NCBI GenBank assembly: GCA_944322095.1
Contig: CALUNU010000005.1
Span: forward strand, 1 to 64,000
Source: an uncultured Alloprevotella sp.
GTDB lineage: Bacteria; Bacteroidota; Bacteroidia; Bacteroidales; Bacteroidaceae
Length of the DNA: 64,000 bases
Reading direction: 5' to 3'
The translations under genes and the position numbers were made by a program. The notes beneath the pieces were generated by a model. The model was not told where the DNA came from. It saw only the letters and a program-made list of their open reading frames with translations, and did not search any database. Below are positions 1-10,300 of this stretch, piece after piece. Each line of letters starts with the position of its first letter. The stretch's first letter is position 1.

Positions 1-72
1 CTGCTCATGAGCGAGGAGATACGCCGCCACCTCGGGCCGGGGCCGCCCGACGCCAAGGCCGGCAAACCATGA
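1..72 (+). CDS. C-terminal tail of an unidentified protein (partial)
   Basis: An open frame enters from the left edge and ends at TGA 70-72, giving 23 residues rich in Gly, Pro and charged residues. A strong rho-independent terminator starts about 20 bases after the stop, which supports this being the real end of a gene. The fragment is too short to assign a family. Confidence 0.6.
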   Translation: MLMSEEIRRHLGPGPPDAKAGKP

Positions 73-93
73 AATGCTAACCTTTTAACCCAG

Positions 94-131
94 AAAAAGC
101 GGGGGCCCCACCACGGGCTGCCCGCTTTTTT
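94..131 (+). terminator. Rho-independent terminator of the truncated first gene
   Basis: A 10-base stem, AAAAAGCGGG (94-103) with CCCGCTTTTT (121-130), encloses a GC-rich loop and runs into T residues. It lies just after the stop at 72. Confidence 0.85.
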
Positions 132-137
132 AAATGG

Positions 138-240
138 ACAAGTTTCCTTAGGTGTTAGGTATTAGGTATTAAGTTTCGCTGCTGCTTGGGCAGGCGCTAA
201 TCACTAACACCTCATAACTAACACCTAACACTTATTAACA
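138..240. repeat. Palindromic intergenic repeat, copy A
   Basis: The left arm repeats the GGTATTA / GGTGTTA heptamer (about 149-171) and ends in TATTAAG. A short GC-rich core (about 175-195) follows, then CGCTAATCACTAACACC and further AACACC units (195-233) that are roughly the reverse complement of the left arm. The same order of arm, core and arm recurs in copy B at 296-385, starting from the same ACAAGTT lead-in. The element could fold into a long imperfect hairpin. No coding frame covers it. Confidence 0.7.
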
Positions 241-254
241 ATCGTTCTTCGAAA

Positions 255-272
255 GTCAATAGTCAATAGTCA
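255..272. repeat. Short tandem heptamer repeat
   Basis: AGTCAATAGTCAATAGTCA sits between the two palindromic copies, giving the heptamer AGTCAAT two and a half times. It is flanked by GAAAG and CTTTC, so the tract may itself be a small stem-loop. Function unknown. Confidence 0.6.
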
Positions 273-295
273 CTTTCGCATTCCATTCGTTGTGC

Positions 296-385
296 ACAAG
301 TTCCCCAAAGTGTTAAGTATTAGGTATTAGTTATTAAGTGCCGCTCGGGGCGGGCTGGCGCTAATCACCAACACCTAATACCTGT
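296..385. repeat. Palindromic intergenic repeat, copy B
   Basis: Second copy of the element at 138-240. It has the ACAAGTT lead-in, the left arm GTGTTAAGTATTAGGTATTA, a GC-rich core and the right arm CGCTAATCACCAACACC followed by TAATACCT. Left and right arms are partly complementary. It ends about 30 bases before the rlmD promoter. Confidence 0.7.
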
Positions 386-417
386 CGTGCTGGCGCGTTT
401 TTCTCGGCAGAAATTTC

Positions 418-425
418 TACTTTTG
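418..425 (+). promoter_or_regulatory. Bacteroidetes-type -7 box, rlmD promoter
   Basis: TACTTTTG matches the Bacteroidetes -7 consensus TAnnTTTG. It is followed by a GC-rich leader of about 80 bases that can fold before the ATG at 512. I see no clear -33 TTTG element. Confidence 0.55.
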
Positions 426-511
426 CAGTGGGCCCCGCGCCGCGCGTGCGGCGGAGCTTCTGCCGGGCGGACTGCCGGCGGGGTCTGCTTTGCTTTTTTT
501 GAAACGAAAAA

Positions 512-1930
512 ATGGGAAGAAAGAAAAAACTGCTCCCCGTGTGGGAGCACGTGACGATAGAAGACGTGGCGGCCGAGGGCATGGCCCTGGCCCGCGTGGA
601 GGGGCGCGTGGTGTTTGTGCCCTTTGCCGTGCCGGGCGACGTGGCCGACCTGCGCGTGCGCCGCATGAAGAGCCGCTATGCCGAGGCCGAGGTGGAGCAC
701 CTGGTGGTGCCCTCGCCGCGACGGGTGGAGCCCTTTTGCCCCCATTTCGGCACGTGCGGCGGCTGCCGCTGGCAGGCCCTGCCCTATGCCGACCAGCTGC
801 GCTACAAGCAGCGCCAGGTCGAGGACGCCCTGCGGCGCATCGGCGGCGTGGAGTTGCCCCCGGTGGCTCCCATCCTGCCCAGTGAGCGCGTGCGGGGCTA
901 CAGAAACAAGCTCGACTTTGCCTTTGGCAGCCGCCGCTGGCTCACGCGTAGCCAGATGGAGGCGGGCGTGGAGCGGGGGGGCGGGCTGGGCTTCCACCTG
1001 CCGGGAGCGTTCGACAAGGTTATCGACATAGACCGCTGCGAGCTCATGCCCGAGGTGAACAACCGCGTCCGCTCGGCCGTGAAAGCCTATGCCCTGAGCC
1101 ATGGCCTGACGTTCTACGACGCACGCGCGGGGCACGGCCTGATGCGCGGCCTGATGCTCAGGACGTCGGAGGCCACGGGCGAGGTGATGGCCCTTGTGCA
1201 GGTGCGCATGGAGACCGACGACGACCGCCGCGCCGTTCAGGGGCTGCTTGCCTACATGGCCGAGGAGCTGCCGGAGGTGACCTCGCTGCTCTACGTCGAC
1301 AACCACAAGTGTAACGACACGATCGGCGACCTGGACGTCCACGCCTACAAGGGTCCCTCCTACATCGTCGAGGAGATGGAAGGCCTGCGCTTCAGGGTGG
1401 GGCCCAAGAGCTTCTACCAGACGAACGCGCGCCAGGCCTACGAGCTCTACAAGGTGGCGCGGCGCTTTGCGGGGCTCACGGGGTGCGAGCTCGTCTACGA
1501 CCTCTACACCGGCACGGGCACCATTGCCTGCTTCGTGGCGCGCGCGGCGCGCGCGGTGGTGGGCATCGAGTATGTGCCCGAGGCGGTAGAGGCGGCCCGC
1601 GCCGGCGCGGCGCTCAACGGCATCGATAACGCCACGTTCTTTGCCGGCGACATGAAGGACGTGCTCTCGCCCGCCTTCGTCGAGGCTCACGGGCACCCCG
1701 ACGTGGTCATCACCGACCCGCCCCGGGCGGGCATGCATCCGGGCGTGGTGCGGGCCGTCATCGATGCGGCGCCGGCGCGCATCGTCTACGTGAGCTGCAA
1801 CCCCGCCACGCAAGCGCGCGACCTGGCCCTGCTCGACGAAGCTTACAGGGTGGAGGCGGTGCAGCCGGTCGACATGTTTCCGCAAACGCACCATGTGGAG
1901 AACGTGGTGCTCTTGACGCGGCGGCCGTGA
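512..1930 (+). CDS. rlmD: 23S rRNA (uracil-C5)-methyltransferase, RlmD/RumA type
   Basis: Predicted cytoplasmic enzyme that methylates a 23S rRNA uracil at C5 using S-adenosylmethionine. An N-terminal TRAM-like RNA-binding region is followed by iron-sulfur cysteines in the pattern C76-x5-C82-x2-C85 (FGTCGGC). The SAM site DLYTGTGT begins at residue 330, DPPRAG begins at 402, and the catalytic Cys lies in VSCNPAT (about residue 429). The length of 472 aa fits the TrmA/RlmD superfamily. The ATG at 512 sits behind the leader of the promoter at 418. The stop overlaps the next gene by four bases (GTGA). TrmA-superfamily members are hard to tell apart by eye, so the exact target base is inferred. 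Confidence 0.85.
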   Translation: MGRKKKLLPVWEHVTIEDVAAEGMALARVEGRVVFVPFAVPGDVADLRVRRMKSRYAEAEVEHLVVPSPRRVEPFCPHFGTCGGCRWQALPYADQLRYKQRQVEDALRRIGGVELPPVAPILPSERVRGYRNKLDFAFGSRRWLTRSQMEAGVERGGGLGFHLPGAFDKVIDIDRCELMPEVNNRVRSAVKAYALSHGLTFYDARAGHGLMRGLMLRTSEATGEVMALVQVRMETDDDRRAVQGLLAYMAEELPEVTSLLYVDNHKCNDTIGDLDVHAYKGPSYIVEEMEGLRFRVGPKSFYQTNARQAYELYKVARRFAGLTGCELVYDLYTGTGTIACFVARAARAVVGIEYVPEAVEAARAGAALNGIDNATFFAGDMKDVLSPAFVEAHGHPDVVITDPPRAGMHPGVVRAVIDAAPARIVYVSCNPATQARDLALLDEAYRVEAVQPVDMFPQTHHVENVVLLTRRP

Positions 1931-2634
1931 CGCGCGGCGGCTATGGCTCGCCGTCGGCCCTGGAAACGGCCATGGCACCGCTGGTGGCGGCGGCCGACGC
2001 CGGGGGACTTGCGGCGCTCGTGGCCTCGCTGCCCCATTCGCGGCGTCGCACGGCGGCCGCGCTGCTGGCTGAGCGCCTGCTGCCGGGGGTGGACGAAGAG
2101 GCTTTCTGGCGGCTGTTTGAGGCGTGGGTGCCGCAAGGCGTCAAGGCGCTGCTGGGCACGTTTCTCAAGGCGGCTGCGTTGCGCTACAGGGCGGGGCGCC
2201 TCAGCCTGGCCGACGGGCGCCTGCACCGCTTTGCCCGCGAGGTGGCGGGCAGCATCGACAAGCAGAAGCTGCTGGCGGCGCTCATGCCGGCCGTGCGGAG
2301 CGGCGACGACGCGCTGCGCCTGCTGGCCCTGGCCGAGGGCCTGCCGCTGGCTCCGCTGGCCCGCACGCTGATGCGCTGCGGCACGCCGCCGGCCTATTTC
2401 TGCCTGCTGCGCGCCCTGCAAAGCCGCGACGCCCCGTCCCAAACGCTGCGGGCCTGCTGCCTGATGCTGATGAAGGAGGGGAGCCGCCTGGCGTTCAACA
2501 TGGCGAGCATCGTGGCGGCCTATTTCGGGCTGGACGCCCTGCCGGGCACGTTCTCGCTCGCGCTGCCGCCCTACGAGCTGAGCCGGCTGGACGCTTCGTA
2601 CGAGCAGTTTGAGAAGCTCCTGCTGAGGGTGTGA
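1927..2634 (+). CDS. Unknown Ala/Leu-rich helical protein
   Basis: A protein of 235 aa starting at GTG 1927, which overlaps the rlmD stop (GTGA) and so is probably translated by coupling with rlmD. An ATG at 1972 is an alternative start. The protein is rich in Ala, Leu and Arg, with no signal peptide or membrane segment, and appears wholly alpha-helical. I recognise no catalytic motif or family. The position suggests an RNA- or ribosome-related role, but that is only context. Confidence 0.6.
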   Translation: MTRGGYGSPSALETAMAPLVAAADAGGLAALVASLPHSRRRTAAALLAERLLPGVDEEAFWRLFEAWVPQGVKALLGTFLKAAALRYRAGRLSLADGRLHRFAREVAGSIDKQKLLAALMPAVRSGDDALRLLALAEGLPLAPLARTLMRCGTPPAYFCLLRALQSRDAPSQTLRACCLMLMKEGSRLAFNMASIVAAYFGLDALPGTFSLALPPYELSRLDASYEQFEKLLLRV

Positions 2635-2734
2635 CGGGGTTCTTTCCTCTCCAAGAAAGTAAAGCGCCCCTTCGTCTTCCTGCCGCGGGGAAAAACGATT
2701 TCGAGAAAACGCATTTCTTAACCATACCACTTCT

Positions 2735-5089
2735 ATGCTGAAAAAATGGATAGCCCTGTGCTTGTGCCTGCTGACGCTCTCGCTGCCGGCCGACGCTAGG
2801 AAGAGAAAGAAAGCCGAGAAACAGCCTGCCCCGACCGAGACGACGTGGCAGGGGCTTTTTGCCGTGACGAAGAGCGGCGACGACTGGTTTTTCGAGCTGC
2901 CCGACAGTCTGCTGGGGCGCCGCATCCTGGCCACCGTGCGCTACACGGCCACGCCTGTTGCCACGTCGATGTATGGCGGCGAACTGGCCGGCCAGCAAAC
3001 GGTGTATTGGGAGGAGGCGCCGGGCGACCGCCTGCTGCTGCGCGCCGACATGACGGTGAACGTGGCCGGCCCGGCCGACGCCATCAACCGCGCCGTGGTC
3101 ATCAGCAACGAAAACCCCATCATCGGCCGCTTCAAGACCGAGGGCCGCAGCGGAGGCCGCCGCAAAATAAAGGTGACACAGCTCTTCGATGGCGATGGTG
3201 GCGCCCTGGGGCTGCCCCGCACGGTCAAGGAGCGCCTGGGCCTGACGTCGCTCATCTCGGCCGACTCGTACATTGAGAGCATCAAGACGTTCCCCATGAA
3301 CACGGAGGTGCGCACGGTGAAGACCTACGCCTCGAACAGCCCCAAGACGGTGGCCGGACGCGCCACGGGCAGGGTGACCGTGGGGCTGAACGTCTCGTTT
3401 GTCCTGCTGCCCGAGGTGCCCATGCAGCGCCGGCTGTTCGACCCGCGCGTGGGCTATTTTGCCGACCAGTTCTACTACTACTCCGACCACCAGCAGCAGG
3501 TGGAGGACAAGCGCTTCATCGTGCGCTGGCGCCTCGAGCCCAAGGATAGCGCCGATGCCGAGCGGATGCGACGTGGCGAACTGGTGGAGCCGAAAAAGCC
3601 CATCGTCTACTATATCGACCCGGCCACGCCGCCGCAGTGGCGGCCCTATCTGATTGCCGGCGTGAACGACTGGCAAAAAGCCTTCGAAAGGGCCGGCTTC
3701 AAAAACGCCATTATGGCCAAGGAGTGGCCCGAGAACGATTCGACCATGAGCATGGAGGACGCCCGCTACTCGGTCATACGCTATCTGGCCTCGCCCATCC
3801 CCAACGCCTACGGTCCGCAGGTGCACGACCCGCGCAGCGGCGAAATCATTGAAAGCCACATCTGCTGGTATCACAACGTGATGACCCTCGTGCACGACTG
3901 GTACATGATACAGGCCGGCACGCTCGACGAGGCCGCCCGCAAGATGCACTACGACGAGGAGCTCATGGGGCAGCTCATACGTTTTGTCTCCTCGCACGAG
4001 GTGGGCCACACGCTCGGCCTGCGCCACAACTTCGGCGCTTCGAGCACCGTGCCCGTCGACAGCCTGCGCAGCAAAAGCTGGGTGGAAAAGCACGGTCACA
4101 CACCCAGCATCATGGACTATGCCCGCTTCAACTACGTGGCCCAACCGGAAGACAGCATCTCGCGCAAGGGCATCTTCCCACGCATCGGCGACTACGACCT
4201 CTGGGCCATCGAGTGGGGCTACCGACCCATGCTCGACGCCTATGACGACGAGAGCGACCGCTACGAGCTGGAAAAGCTCATTGGCGACCGCCTGCGCCGC
4301 CAGCCCCGCCTGTGGTTTGGCGACGGCGAGACCAACGTGACCAACGACCCCCGCTGCCAAACGGAGGACCTGGGCGACGACGCCGTGAAAGCCAGCGAAC
4401 TGGGGCTGCTCAACCTGAAACGTGAAATAGCCGCCCTGCCGCGCTGGACGTTCGAGGCCAACGACCCCGAGGGCGAAGGCCTGCGCCGCATGTACGGGCA
4501 AATCGAAACGCAGTTTCTCCGCTATGCGGGCCACGTGATGGCCAACATTGGCGGCATCTATGCCAACTATAAAACGGCCTCCGAGCCCGGTGCCATCTAC
4601 ACCGACACGCCCCGGGAGCGCCAGGAGGCAGCTTTGGCCTATCTCGATCGGAACGTGCTGCACGAACCCACCTGGCTCATCGGCACGGAGTTTGCCAAAC
4701 GGCTCTTTCCCAACCCTTCGGCCCGCACGGAGCGCATCGGACGCAACCTCGTGGCCCGCATGCTTTCGGCCGCAAAGCTGTCGGAGCTCACACCTACTTA
4801 TCCGGCGGCCAGCTATCTCGACGATCTGCTGACCCGCCTCTTCGACGAAGCGGCCTCGGGACGCCCCGTGAGCCTCTACCGCCGCGCTTTGCAGGCGCAG
4901 GCCGTTGCCACGCTCATCGACGTGGCGGGCGGGCTCTCCACAGCCTCGACGCTGCGGGCCCCCGTGCTGGGTGCCCTGCGCGAGCTGGGGAAAAAGCTCA
5001 ACGCCGCACGTCCCGCCGACCGCGACACGCGGGCCCACTATTTTGCCCTGAGCCACAGCATCGACCGAGCTTTCGAAGAAATGAAATGA
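2735..5089 (+). CDS. Secreted zinc-dependent metalloprotease (DUF5117/DUF5118 type)
   Basis: A 784-aa protein with an N-terminal signal peptide (hydrophobic residues about 5-20, then ADA), so probably periplasmic or exported. The extended metzincin zinc site HEVGHTLGLRH begins at His421, and the downstream Met-turn is SIMDYARFNY. The long N-terminal beta-rich region and the helical C-terminal part match the Bacteroidetes family described by DUF5118-DUF5117 and a zincin domain. The substrate is unknown. The start is supported by the signal peptide beginning MLKKWIALCL. It stands about 100 bases after the previous gene and about 50 bases before gmd. Confidence 0.85.
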   Translation: MLKKWIALCLCLLTLSLPADARKRKKAEKQPAPTETTWQGLFAVTKSGDDWFFELPDSLLGRRILATVRYTATPVATSMYGGELAGQQTVYWEEAPGDRLLLRADMTVNVAGPADAINRAVVISNENPIIGRFKTEGRSGGRRKIKVTQLFDGDGGALGLPRTVKERLGLTSLISADSYIESIKTFPMNTEVRTVKTYASNSPKTVAGRATGRVTVGLNVSFVLLPEVPMQRRLFDPRVGYFADQFYYYSDHQQQVEDKRFIVRWRLEPKDSADAERMRRGELVEPKKPIVYYIDPATPPQWRPYLIAGVNDWQKAFERAGFKNAIMAKEWPENDSTMSMEDARYSVIRYLASPIPNAYGPQVHDPRSGEIIESHICWYHNVMTLVHDWYMIQAGTLDEAARKMHYDEELMGQLIRFVSSHEVGHTLGLRHNFGASSTVPVDSLRSKSWVEKHGHTPSIMDYARFNYVAQPEDSISRKGIFPRIGDYDLWAIEWGYRPMLDAYDDESDRYELEKLIGDRLRRQPRLWFGDGETNVTNDPRCQTEDLGDDAVKASELGLLNLKREIAALPRWTFEANDPEGEGLRRMYGQIETQFLRYAGHVMANIGGIYANYKTASEPGAIYTDTPRERQEAALAYLDRNVLHEPTWLIGTEFAKRLFPNPSARTERIGRNLVARMLSAAKLSELTPTYPAASYLDDLLTRLFDEAASGRPVSLYRRALQAQAVATLIDVAGGLSTASTLRAPVLGALRELGKKLNAARPADRDTRAHYFALSHSIDRAFEEMK

Positions 5090-5138
5090 GAAGCAACGCC
5101 TCTCAAACAGCAATACAAAAAACTGACTTACACGATAT

Positions 5139-6212
5139 ATGAAAAAGGTAGCATTGATTACAGGCATCACCGGGCAGGACGGCTCGTATTTGGCCGAGTT
5201 TCTGCTGGACAAGGGTTACGAGGTGCACGGCGTGTTGAGACGCTCGTCTTCGTTCAACACCGGCCGCATCGAACATCTGTATCTGGACGAATGGGTGAGA
5301 GACATGCACCGCCCCCGCTTGCTCACGCTGCACTATGGCGACATGACCGACACCTCGTCGCTCATACGCATCATCCAGAAAATAAAACCCAACGAAATCT
5401 ATAATCTCGCGGCACAAAGCCACGTAAAAGTGAGCTTCGACGTGCCGGAATATACCGCCGAAACGGTTGCCGTCGGCACGCTCCGCCTGCTCGAAGCCGT
5501 GCGCATCTTAGGTTTGGAGCAGCAGACACGCATCTACCAGGCTTCCACCTCGGAGCTTTTCGGACTGGTGCAGGAGGTGCCGCAACGCGAAACGACGCCC
5601 TTCTATCCCCGCTCGCCTTATGGCGTGGCTAAGCTGTATGCCTATTGGATCGTGAAAAACTACCGGGAGAGCTATGGCATGTTTGCCGTCAACGGCATAT
5701 TGTTTAACCACGAAAGCGAACGCCGCGGCGAAAACTTCGTCACACGCAAGATTACGCTGGCGGCAGCCCGCATCGCCGCCGGGCTGCAAGACCGCCTCTA
5801 CCTGGGAAACCTCGACGCCCGGCGCGACTGGGGATATGCCCCCGACTATGTGGAATGTATGTGGATGATGTTGCAGCACGACACGCCCGAGGACTTTGTC
5901 ATTGCCACCGGGCAGTTCCACTCGGTGCGCGAGTTTACCACCCTGGCTTTCCACCACGTGGGCATCGAGCTGGAATGGCAGGGCAAGGGCCTGGAAGAAA
6001 AAGGCGTGGATCGTTCAACCGGACGTGTGTGGGTCGAGGTGGACAAACGTTTCTTCCGCCCGGCAGAGGTGGAGTCGCTGCTTGGCGACCCGACGAAAGC
6101 CCGCGAAAAACTGGGCTGGAACCCTTGCAAGACGCCGTTCGAGGAGCTCGTCAGGAGAATGGTCGTGCACGATGTCGAATATGTAAAAAAGTCGGGCCAT
6201 GAAAAGCAGTGA
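5139..6212 (+). CDS. gmd: GDP-mannose 4,6-dehydratase
   Basis: Converts GDP-D-mannose to GDP-4-keto-6-deoxy-D-mannose, the first step of GDP-L-fucose synthesis. The extended SDR Rossmann motif is [10 protein letters not shown] (residues 9-18), the catalytic pair is Tyr161/Lys165 in YGVAK, and [16 protein letters not shown] is diagnostic of Gmd. The length of 357 aa is normal. It overlaps the next gene, GDP-fucose synthase, by 14 bases, so the two steps of the pathway are translationally linked. Confidence 0.95.
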   Translation: MKKVALITGITGQDGSYLAEFLLDKGYEVHGVLRRSSSFNTGRIEHLYLDEWVRDMHRPRLLTLHYGDMTDTSSLIRIIQKIKPNEIYNLAAQSHVKVSFDVPEYTAETVAVGTLRLLEAVRILGLEQQTRIYQASTSELFGLVQEVPQRETTPFYPRSPYGVAKLYAYWIVKNYRESYGMFAVNGILFNHESERRGENFVTRKITLAAARIAAGLQDRLYLGNLDARRDWGYAPDYVECMWMMLQHDTPEDFVIATGQFHSVREFTTLAFHHVGIELEWQGKGLEEKGVDRSTGRVWVEVDKRFFRPAEVESLLGDPTKAREKLGWNPCKTPFEELVRRMVVHDVEYVKKSGHEKQ

Positions 6213-7272
6213 TAAAATATACGTAGCCGGGCATCACGGCTTGGTGGGTTCGGCCATATGGCGGAGTTTGCAGGCCAAAGGTTATACCAATCTCATCGGC
6301 CGCACCCATGCCCAGCTCGACCTGCTCGACGGCGTGGCCGTGCGCCGCTTTTTCGACGAAGAGCGGCCCGACTACGTCGTTTTGGCGGCGGCACACGTGG
6401 GAGGCATTATGGCCAACAGCCGGTATCGCGCCGACTTTATCTACCAGAACCTGCAAATACAACAAAACGTAATAGGCGAGAGTTTTCGGCACGGCGTGAA
6501 GAAGCTGCTCTTCCTTGGCTCAACGTGCATATATCCCCGGGAGGCTCCGCAACCCATGAAGGAAAATGCGCTACTGACGTCGCCCTTGGAATATACAAAC
6601 GAGCCCTACGCCATTGCCAAAATTGCGGGCTTAAAGCTGTGCGAGAGCTTCAACCTACAATATGGCACAAACTACATTGCCGTTATGCCCACCAATCTGT
6701 ATGGCCCCCGCGACAATTTCCACCTGGAAAACAGCCATGTCATGCCCGCCATGGTGCGCAAAATGCATCTGGCACGCCTGCTCAGCGAGGGGAATATGGA
6801 TGCGCTGCGGGCCGATTTGAAAAAGCGGCCTTCCGAGCAGATCCCTTCCGACGCCTCGGATGCCGAACTGCTCGAAAAGCTCGACGCCTATGGCATAGCC
6901 CCGGGCCGGCTCACGCTTTGGGGCACCGGACGACCGCTGAGAGAATTCCTGTGGAGCGAGGACATGGCCGATGCCTGCGTATTCCTTATGGAAAACGTCG
7001 ATTTTAAAGACACCTACGACCCGACGGAAAACGAAGTGCGCAATTGCCACATAAACATCGGCACCGGCTTGGAAACATCCATCGCCCACCTGGCAGAGCT
7101 CGTGCGCAAGACCGTCGGCTTCGAAGGAGAAATATGCTTTGACGCCTCGAAGCCAGACGGCACCATGCGCAAGCTGACAGATGTAAGCAAGTTGCACGCC
7201 TTGGGATGGCACCATAAAATCGAGTTGGAAGAAGGCGTAAAAATGCTTTACGACTGGTATTTGCAGTCGTAA
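6199..7272 (+). CDS. fcl: GDP-L-fucose synthase
   Basis: Epimerase-reductase that makes GDP-L-fucose from the Gmd product. It has the NAD(P)-binding motif GHHGLVGSA (11-19), Ser/Tyr137/Lys141 in YAIAK, and the family signature GSTCIYP near 108. At 357 aa it is about 35-45 residues longer than E. coli-type enzymes. The extra length is a charged insert around residues 193-235 (after [10 protein letters not shown]) before [13 protein letters not shown], which I believe is common in Bacteroidales. It overlaps gmd by 14 bases. GDP-fucose would feed surface glycan or glycoprotein fucosylation; no glycosyltransferase lies next to it. Confidence 0.93.
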   Translation: MKSSDKIYVAGHHGLVGSAIWRSLQAKGYTNLIGRTHAQLDLLDGVAVRRFFDEERPDYVVLAAAHVGGIMANSRYRADFIYQNLQIQQNVIGESFRHGVKKLLFLGSTCIYPREAPQPMKENALLTSPLEYTNEPYAIAKIAGLKLCESFNLQYGTNYIAVMPTNLYGPRDNFHLENSHVMPAMVRKMHLARLLSEGNMDALRADLKKRPSEQIPSDASDAELLEKLDAYGIAPGRLTLWGTGRPLREFLWSEDMADACVFLMENVDFKDTYDPTENEVRNCHINIGTGLETSIAHLAELVRKTVGFEGEICFDASKPDGTMRKLTDVSKLHALGWHHKIELEEGVKMLYDWYLQS

Positions 7273-7315
7273 AGTAAAAGTAAATATACGTTTACAGAAG
7301 AAACACCAGGCTGCA

Positions 7316-10300
7316 ATGAAAGATTTCGTCCATCTTCACGTCCACACCCAATATTCCATCCTTGACGGCCAAGCTTCCATCCCCCGGCTGGTTGATAAAG
7401 CCGTGGCCAACGGCATGCGCGGCATGGCCGTAACCGATCATGGCAACATGATGGGCATCAAGGAGTTTTTCAACTACACAGGCCGCATTCGCGGAAAAGC
7501 ACGGGAAGCTCTGCAAAAAGCCGAAGCCACACTGGCCGAGCTCAAAGAAAAAAACGAAGGGGAGGAAGCCATCGGAAAAGCCGAAAGCGAAGTGGCACGG
7601 TGGAAAAGAGTGGCCAACTTCAAAGCTATCCTGGGCTGTGAGATGTACGTGGCCCACCGAGGAAAGCAATGCAAGGAAGGCAAGCAGGATTCGTCGGGAT
7701 GGCATCTCATCGTTCTGGCCAAAAATCTAAAAGGCTACCACAACCTGGTAAAGCTCGTTTCGCGCGCATGGGTCGACGGCTTCTACATGCGTCCGCGCAC
7801 CGACCACGAAGATTTGGAGCGCTATCGCGAAGGCCTTATTGTCTGCTCAGCCTGTTTAGGCGGCGAAGTGCCCCAAAAAATCATGAACGACGATATCGAC
7901 GGGGCATGCCAATCGATAGAATGGTTCAAAAAAACGTTTGGCGACGACTATTACTTGGAGTTGCAACGCCACGAAGTGACCAATCCCAACATCCGCGCCA
8001 ACCGCGAAACCTTCCCGTTGCAGCAAAAGGTCAATGCCGTCCTCATTGAGCTGGCAAAAAAATACGATATCAAGCTCATATGCACAAATGATACCCACTT
8101 CGTCGACGAAGAAAACGCAGAAGCACACGACCGCCTGATATGCCTCAGCATCGGCAAGGAGCTCAACGACCCCAAGCGGATGCTCTATACCAAGCAGGAG
8201 TGGTTCAAAACGAGAGAGGAGATGAACGGCATTTTTGCCGACGTGCCCGAAGCGCTTGAAAACACCTGCGAAATCTGCGAAAAGATTGAGCATTATTCCA
8301 TCGACCACGCCCCCATCATGCCTACGTTCGAAATTCCCGTTGAATTTGGAACAGAGGAAGACTATCGCCATCGCTTCTCCGATAAGGAGCTCTTCGACGA
8401 ATTTACGCGCGACGAAAATGGCAACGTCATTATGGACGAGAGCGAAGGCGAGAAAAAAATTGCCAAACTAGGGGGCTACGACAAACTTTACCGCATAAAA
8501 CTGGAAGCCGACTACCTTGCCAAGTTGACCTACGAAGGTGCAGAGCGCCGTTATGGCAACCCCCTTCCCGACGAGGTGGCCGAACGCCTTAACTTCGAGC
8601 TGCACGTGATGAAGACCATGGGTTTCCCGGGCTACTTCCTCATCGTGCAGGACTACATCAGCGCTGCCCGTCACCAATTAGATGTCTCCGTGGGCCCCGG
8701 TCGTGGCTCTGCAGCCGGTAGCGCCGTGGCCTATTGTTTGGGCATCACGCAGATCGACCCCATTAAGTATGACCTGCTGTTCGAGCGCTTCCTGAATCCC
8801 GACCGCATCTCTCTTCCCGATATCGACGTCGACTTTGACGACGATGGGCGAGGGCGGGTGCTCAACTGGGTGACGCAAAAATATGGCGCCGAAAAGGTGG
8901 CTCACATCATCACCTACGGCACCATGGCCACGAAGCTGGCATTGAAAGACGTGGCCCGCGTAGAAAAATTGCCCATCGACGTGAGCAACCGCTTGTGCAA
9001 GCTCATCCCCGACCGTCTCCCCGAGGGCCCGGACGGAAAAGTTCCCAAGATGTCGCTCACCAACGCTATTGCGGCCATACCCGAACTTCGCGAAGCCGAG
9101 GCCTCTTCCGACAAAAGGTTGCACGACACCATTCTGTACGCAAAGATGCTGGAAGGCAATGTGCGCAACACGGGCGTTCACGCATGCGGAACCATCATTT
9201 GCCGCGACGACGTGTCCGACTGGGTGCCCGTCTCAACGGCCGAGGACAAGGAAACAGGCGAAAAGCTACGGTGTACGCAATACGAAGGAAGCGTTATCGA
9301 AGAAACCGGGCTGATTAAGATGGACTTCCTGGGCCTGAAAACGCTTTCCATCATCAAGGAAGCCGTGGAAAACGTCAAAATAAGCCTGGGAATAGACGTC
9401 GACATAGATGCCATCAGCATTGAGGACCCCGCCACCTACCAGCTCTATTGCGACGGTGCCACCGTGGGTACGTTCCAGTTCGAATCGACCGGCATGCAGA
9501 AATACCTGCGCGAGCTGCAACCCTCCACGTTCGAGGATCTCATCGCCATGAACGCCCTTTACCGGCCGGGCCCCATGGCATACATTCCCCAGTTCATTGC
9601 CCGCAAGCATGGTAAGGAACCCATTGCCTACGACCTGCCTTGCATGGAAAAGTACCTGAAAGACACTTACGGCATTACCGTCTACCAGGAGCAGGTGATG
9701 TTGCTGTCGCGCGAGATTGCCAATTTTACACGTGGCGAGAGCGACACCTTGCGCAAGGCCATGGGCAAAAAGCAAATCGATAAGCTGAACCACATGTATC
9801 CCAAGTTTATCGAAGGCGGTAAAGCCAATGGCTACGATCCCAAGGTGCTTGAAAAAATCTGGGAAGACTGGCGCGCCTTTGCCTCATACGCTTTCAACAA
9901 GAGTCATGCTACGTGCTATTCTTGGGTTGCCTACCAGACAGCTTACCTGAAAGCCAACTTCCCCTCGCAATACATGGCAGCCGTCATGAGCCGAAGCCTG
10001 GATAAAATCACAGACATTACCAAGCTCATGGACGAGTGCAAGGGTATGGGCATTAAAACGCTGGGGCCCGACGTTAACGAAAGTCTGCTCAAATTCAGCG
10101 TTACGCATACCGGTAACATCCGTTTCGGTCTGGGAGCCATCCGTGGCGTTGGCCAGGCGGCCGTCGATGCCATTTTGAGCGAACGTAAAGCCCACGGCCC
10201 GTTCCTCTCTGTTTACGATTTTGTTGAGCGGGTCAACCTCAATGCGTGCAACAAGAAAAACCTTGAGACGCTCGCTGTGGCAGGAGCCTTCGACAGCTTC

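Noticed and set aside
138..385. Possible CRISPR array
   Set aside because: Only two imperfect, palindromic copies of about 90-100 bases, no regular short repeats and spacers, and no cas genes.
365..1978. 537-codon frame on the minus strand
   Set aside because: It lies opposite rlmD; GC-rich third positions keep reverse frames open. It has His/Arg/Ala-rich low-complexity content and no motif.
2495..5212. 905-codon frame on the minus strand
   Set aside because: It lies opposite the metalloprotease with a metzincin motif; composition is a GC shadow.
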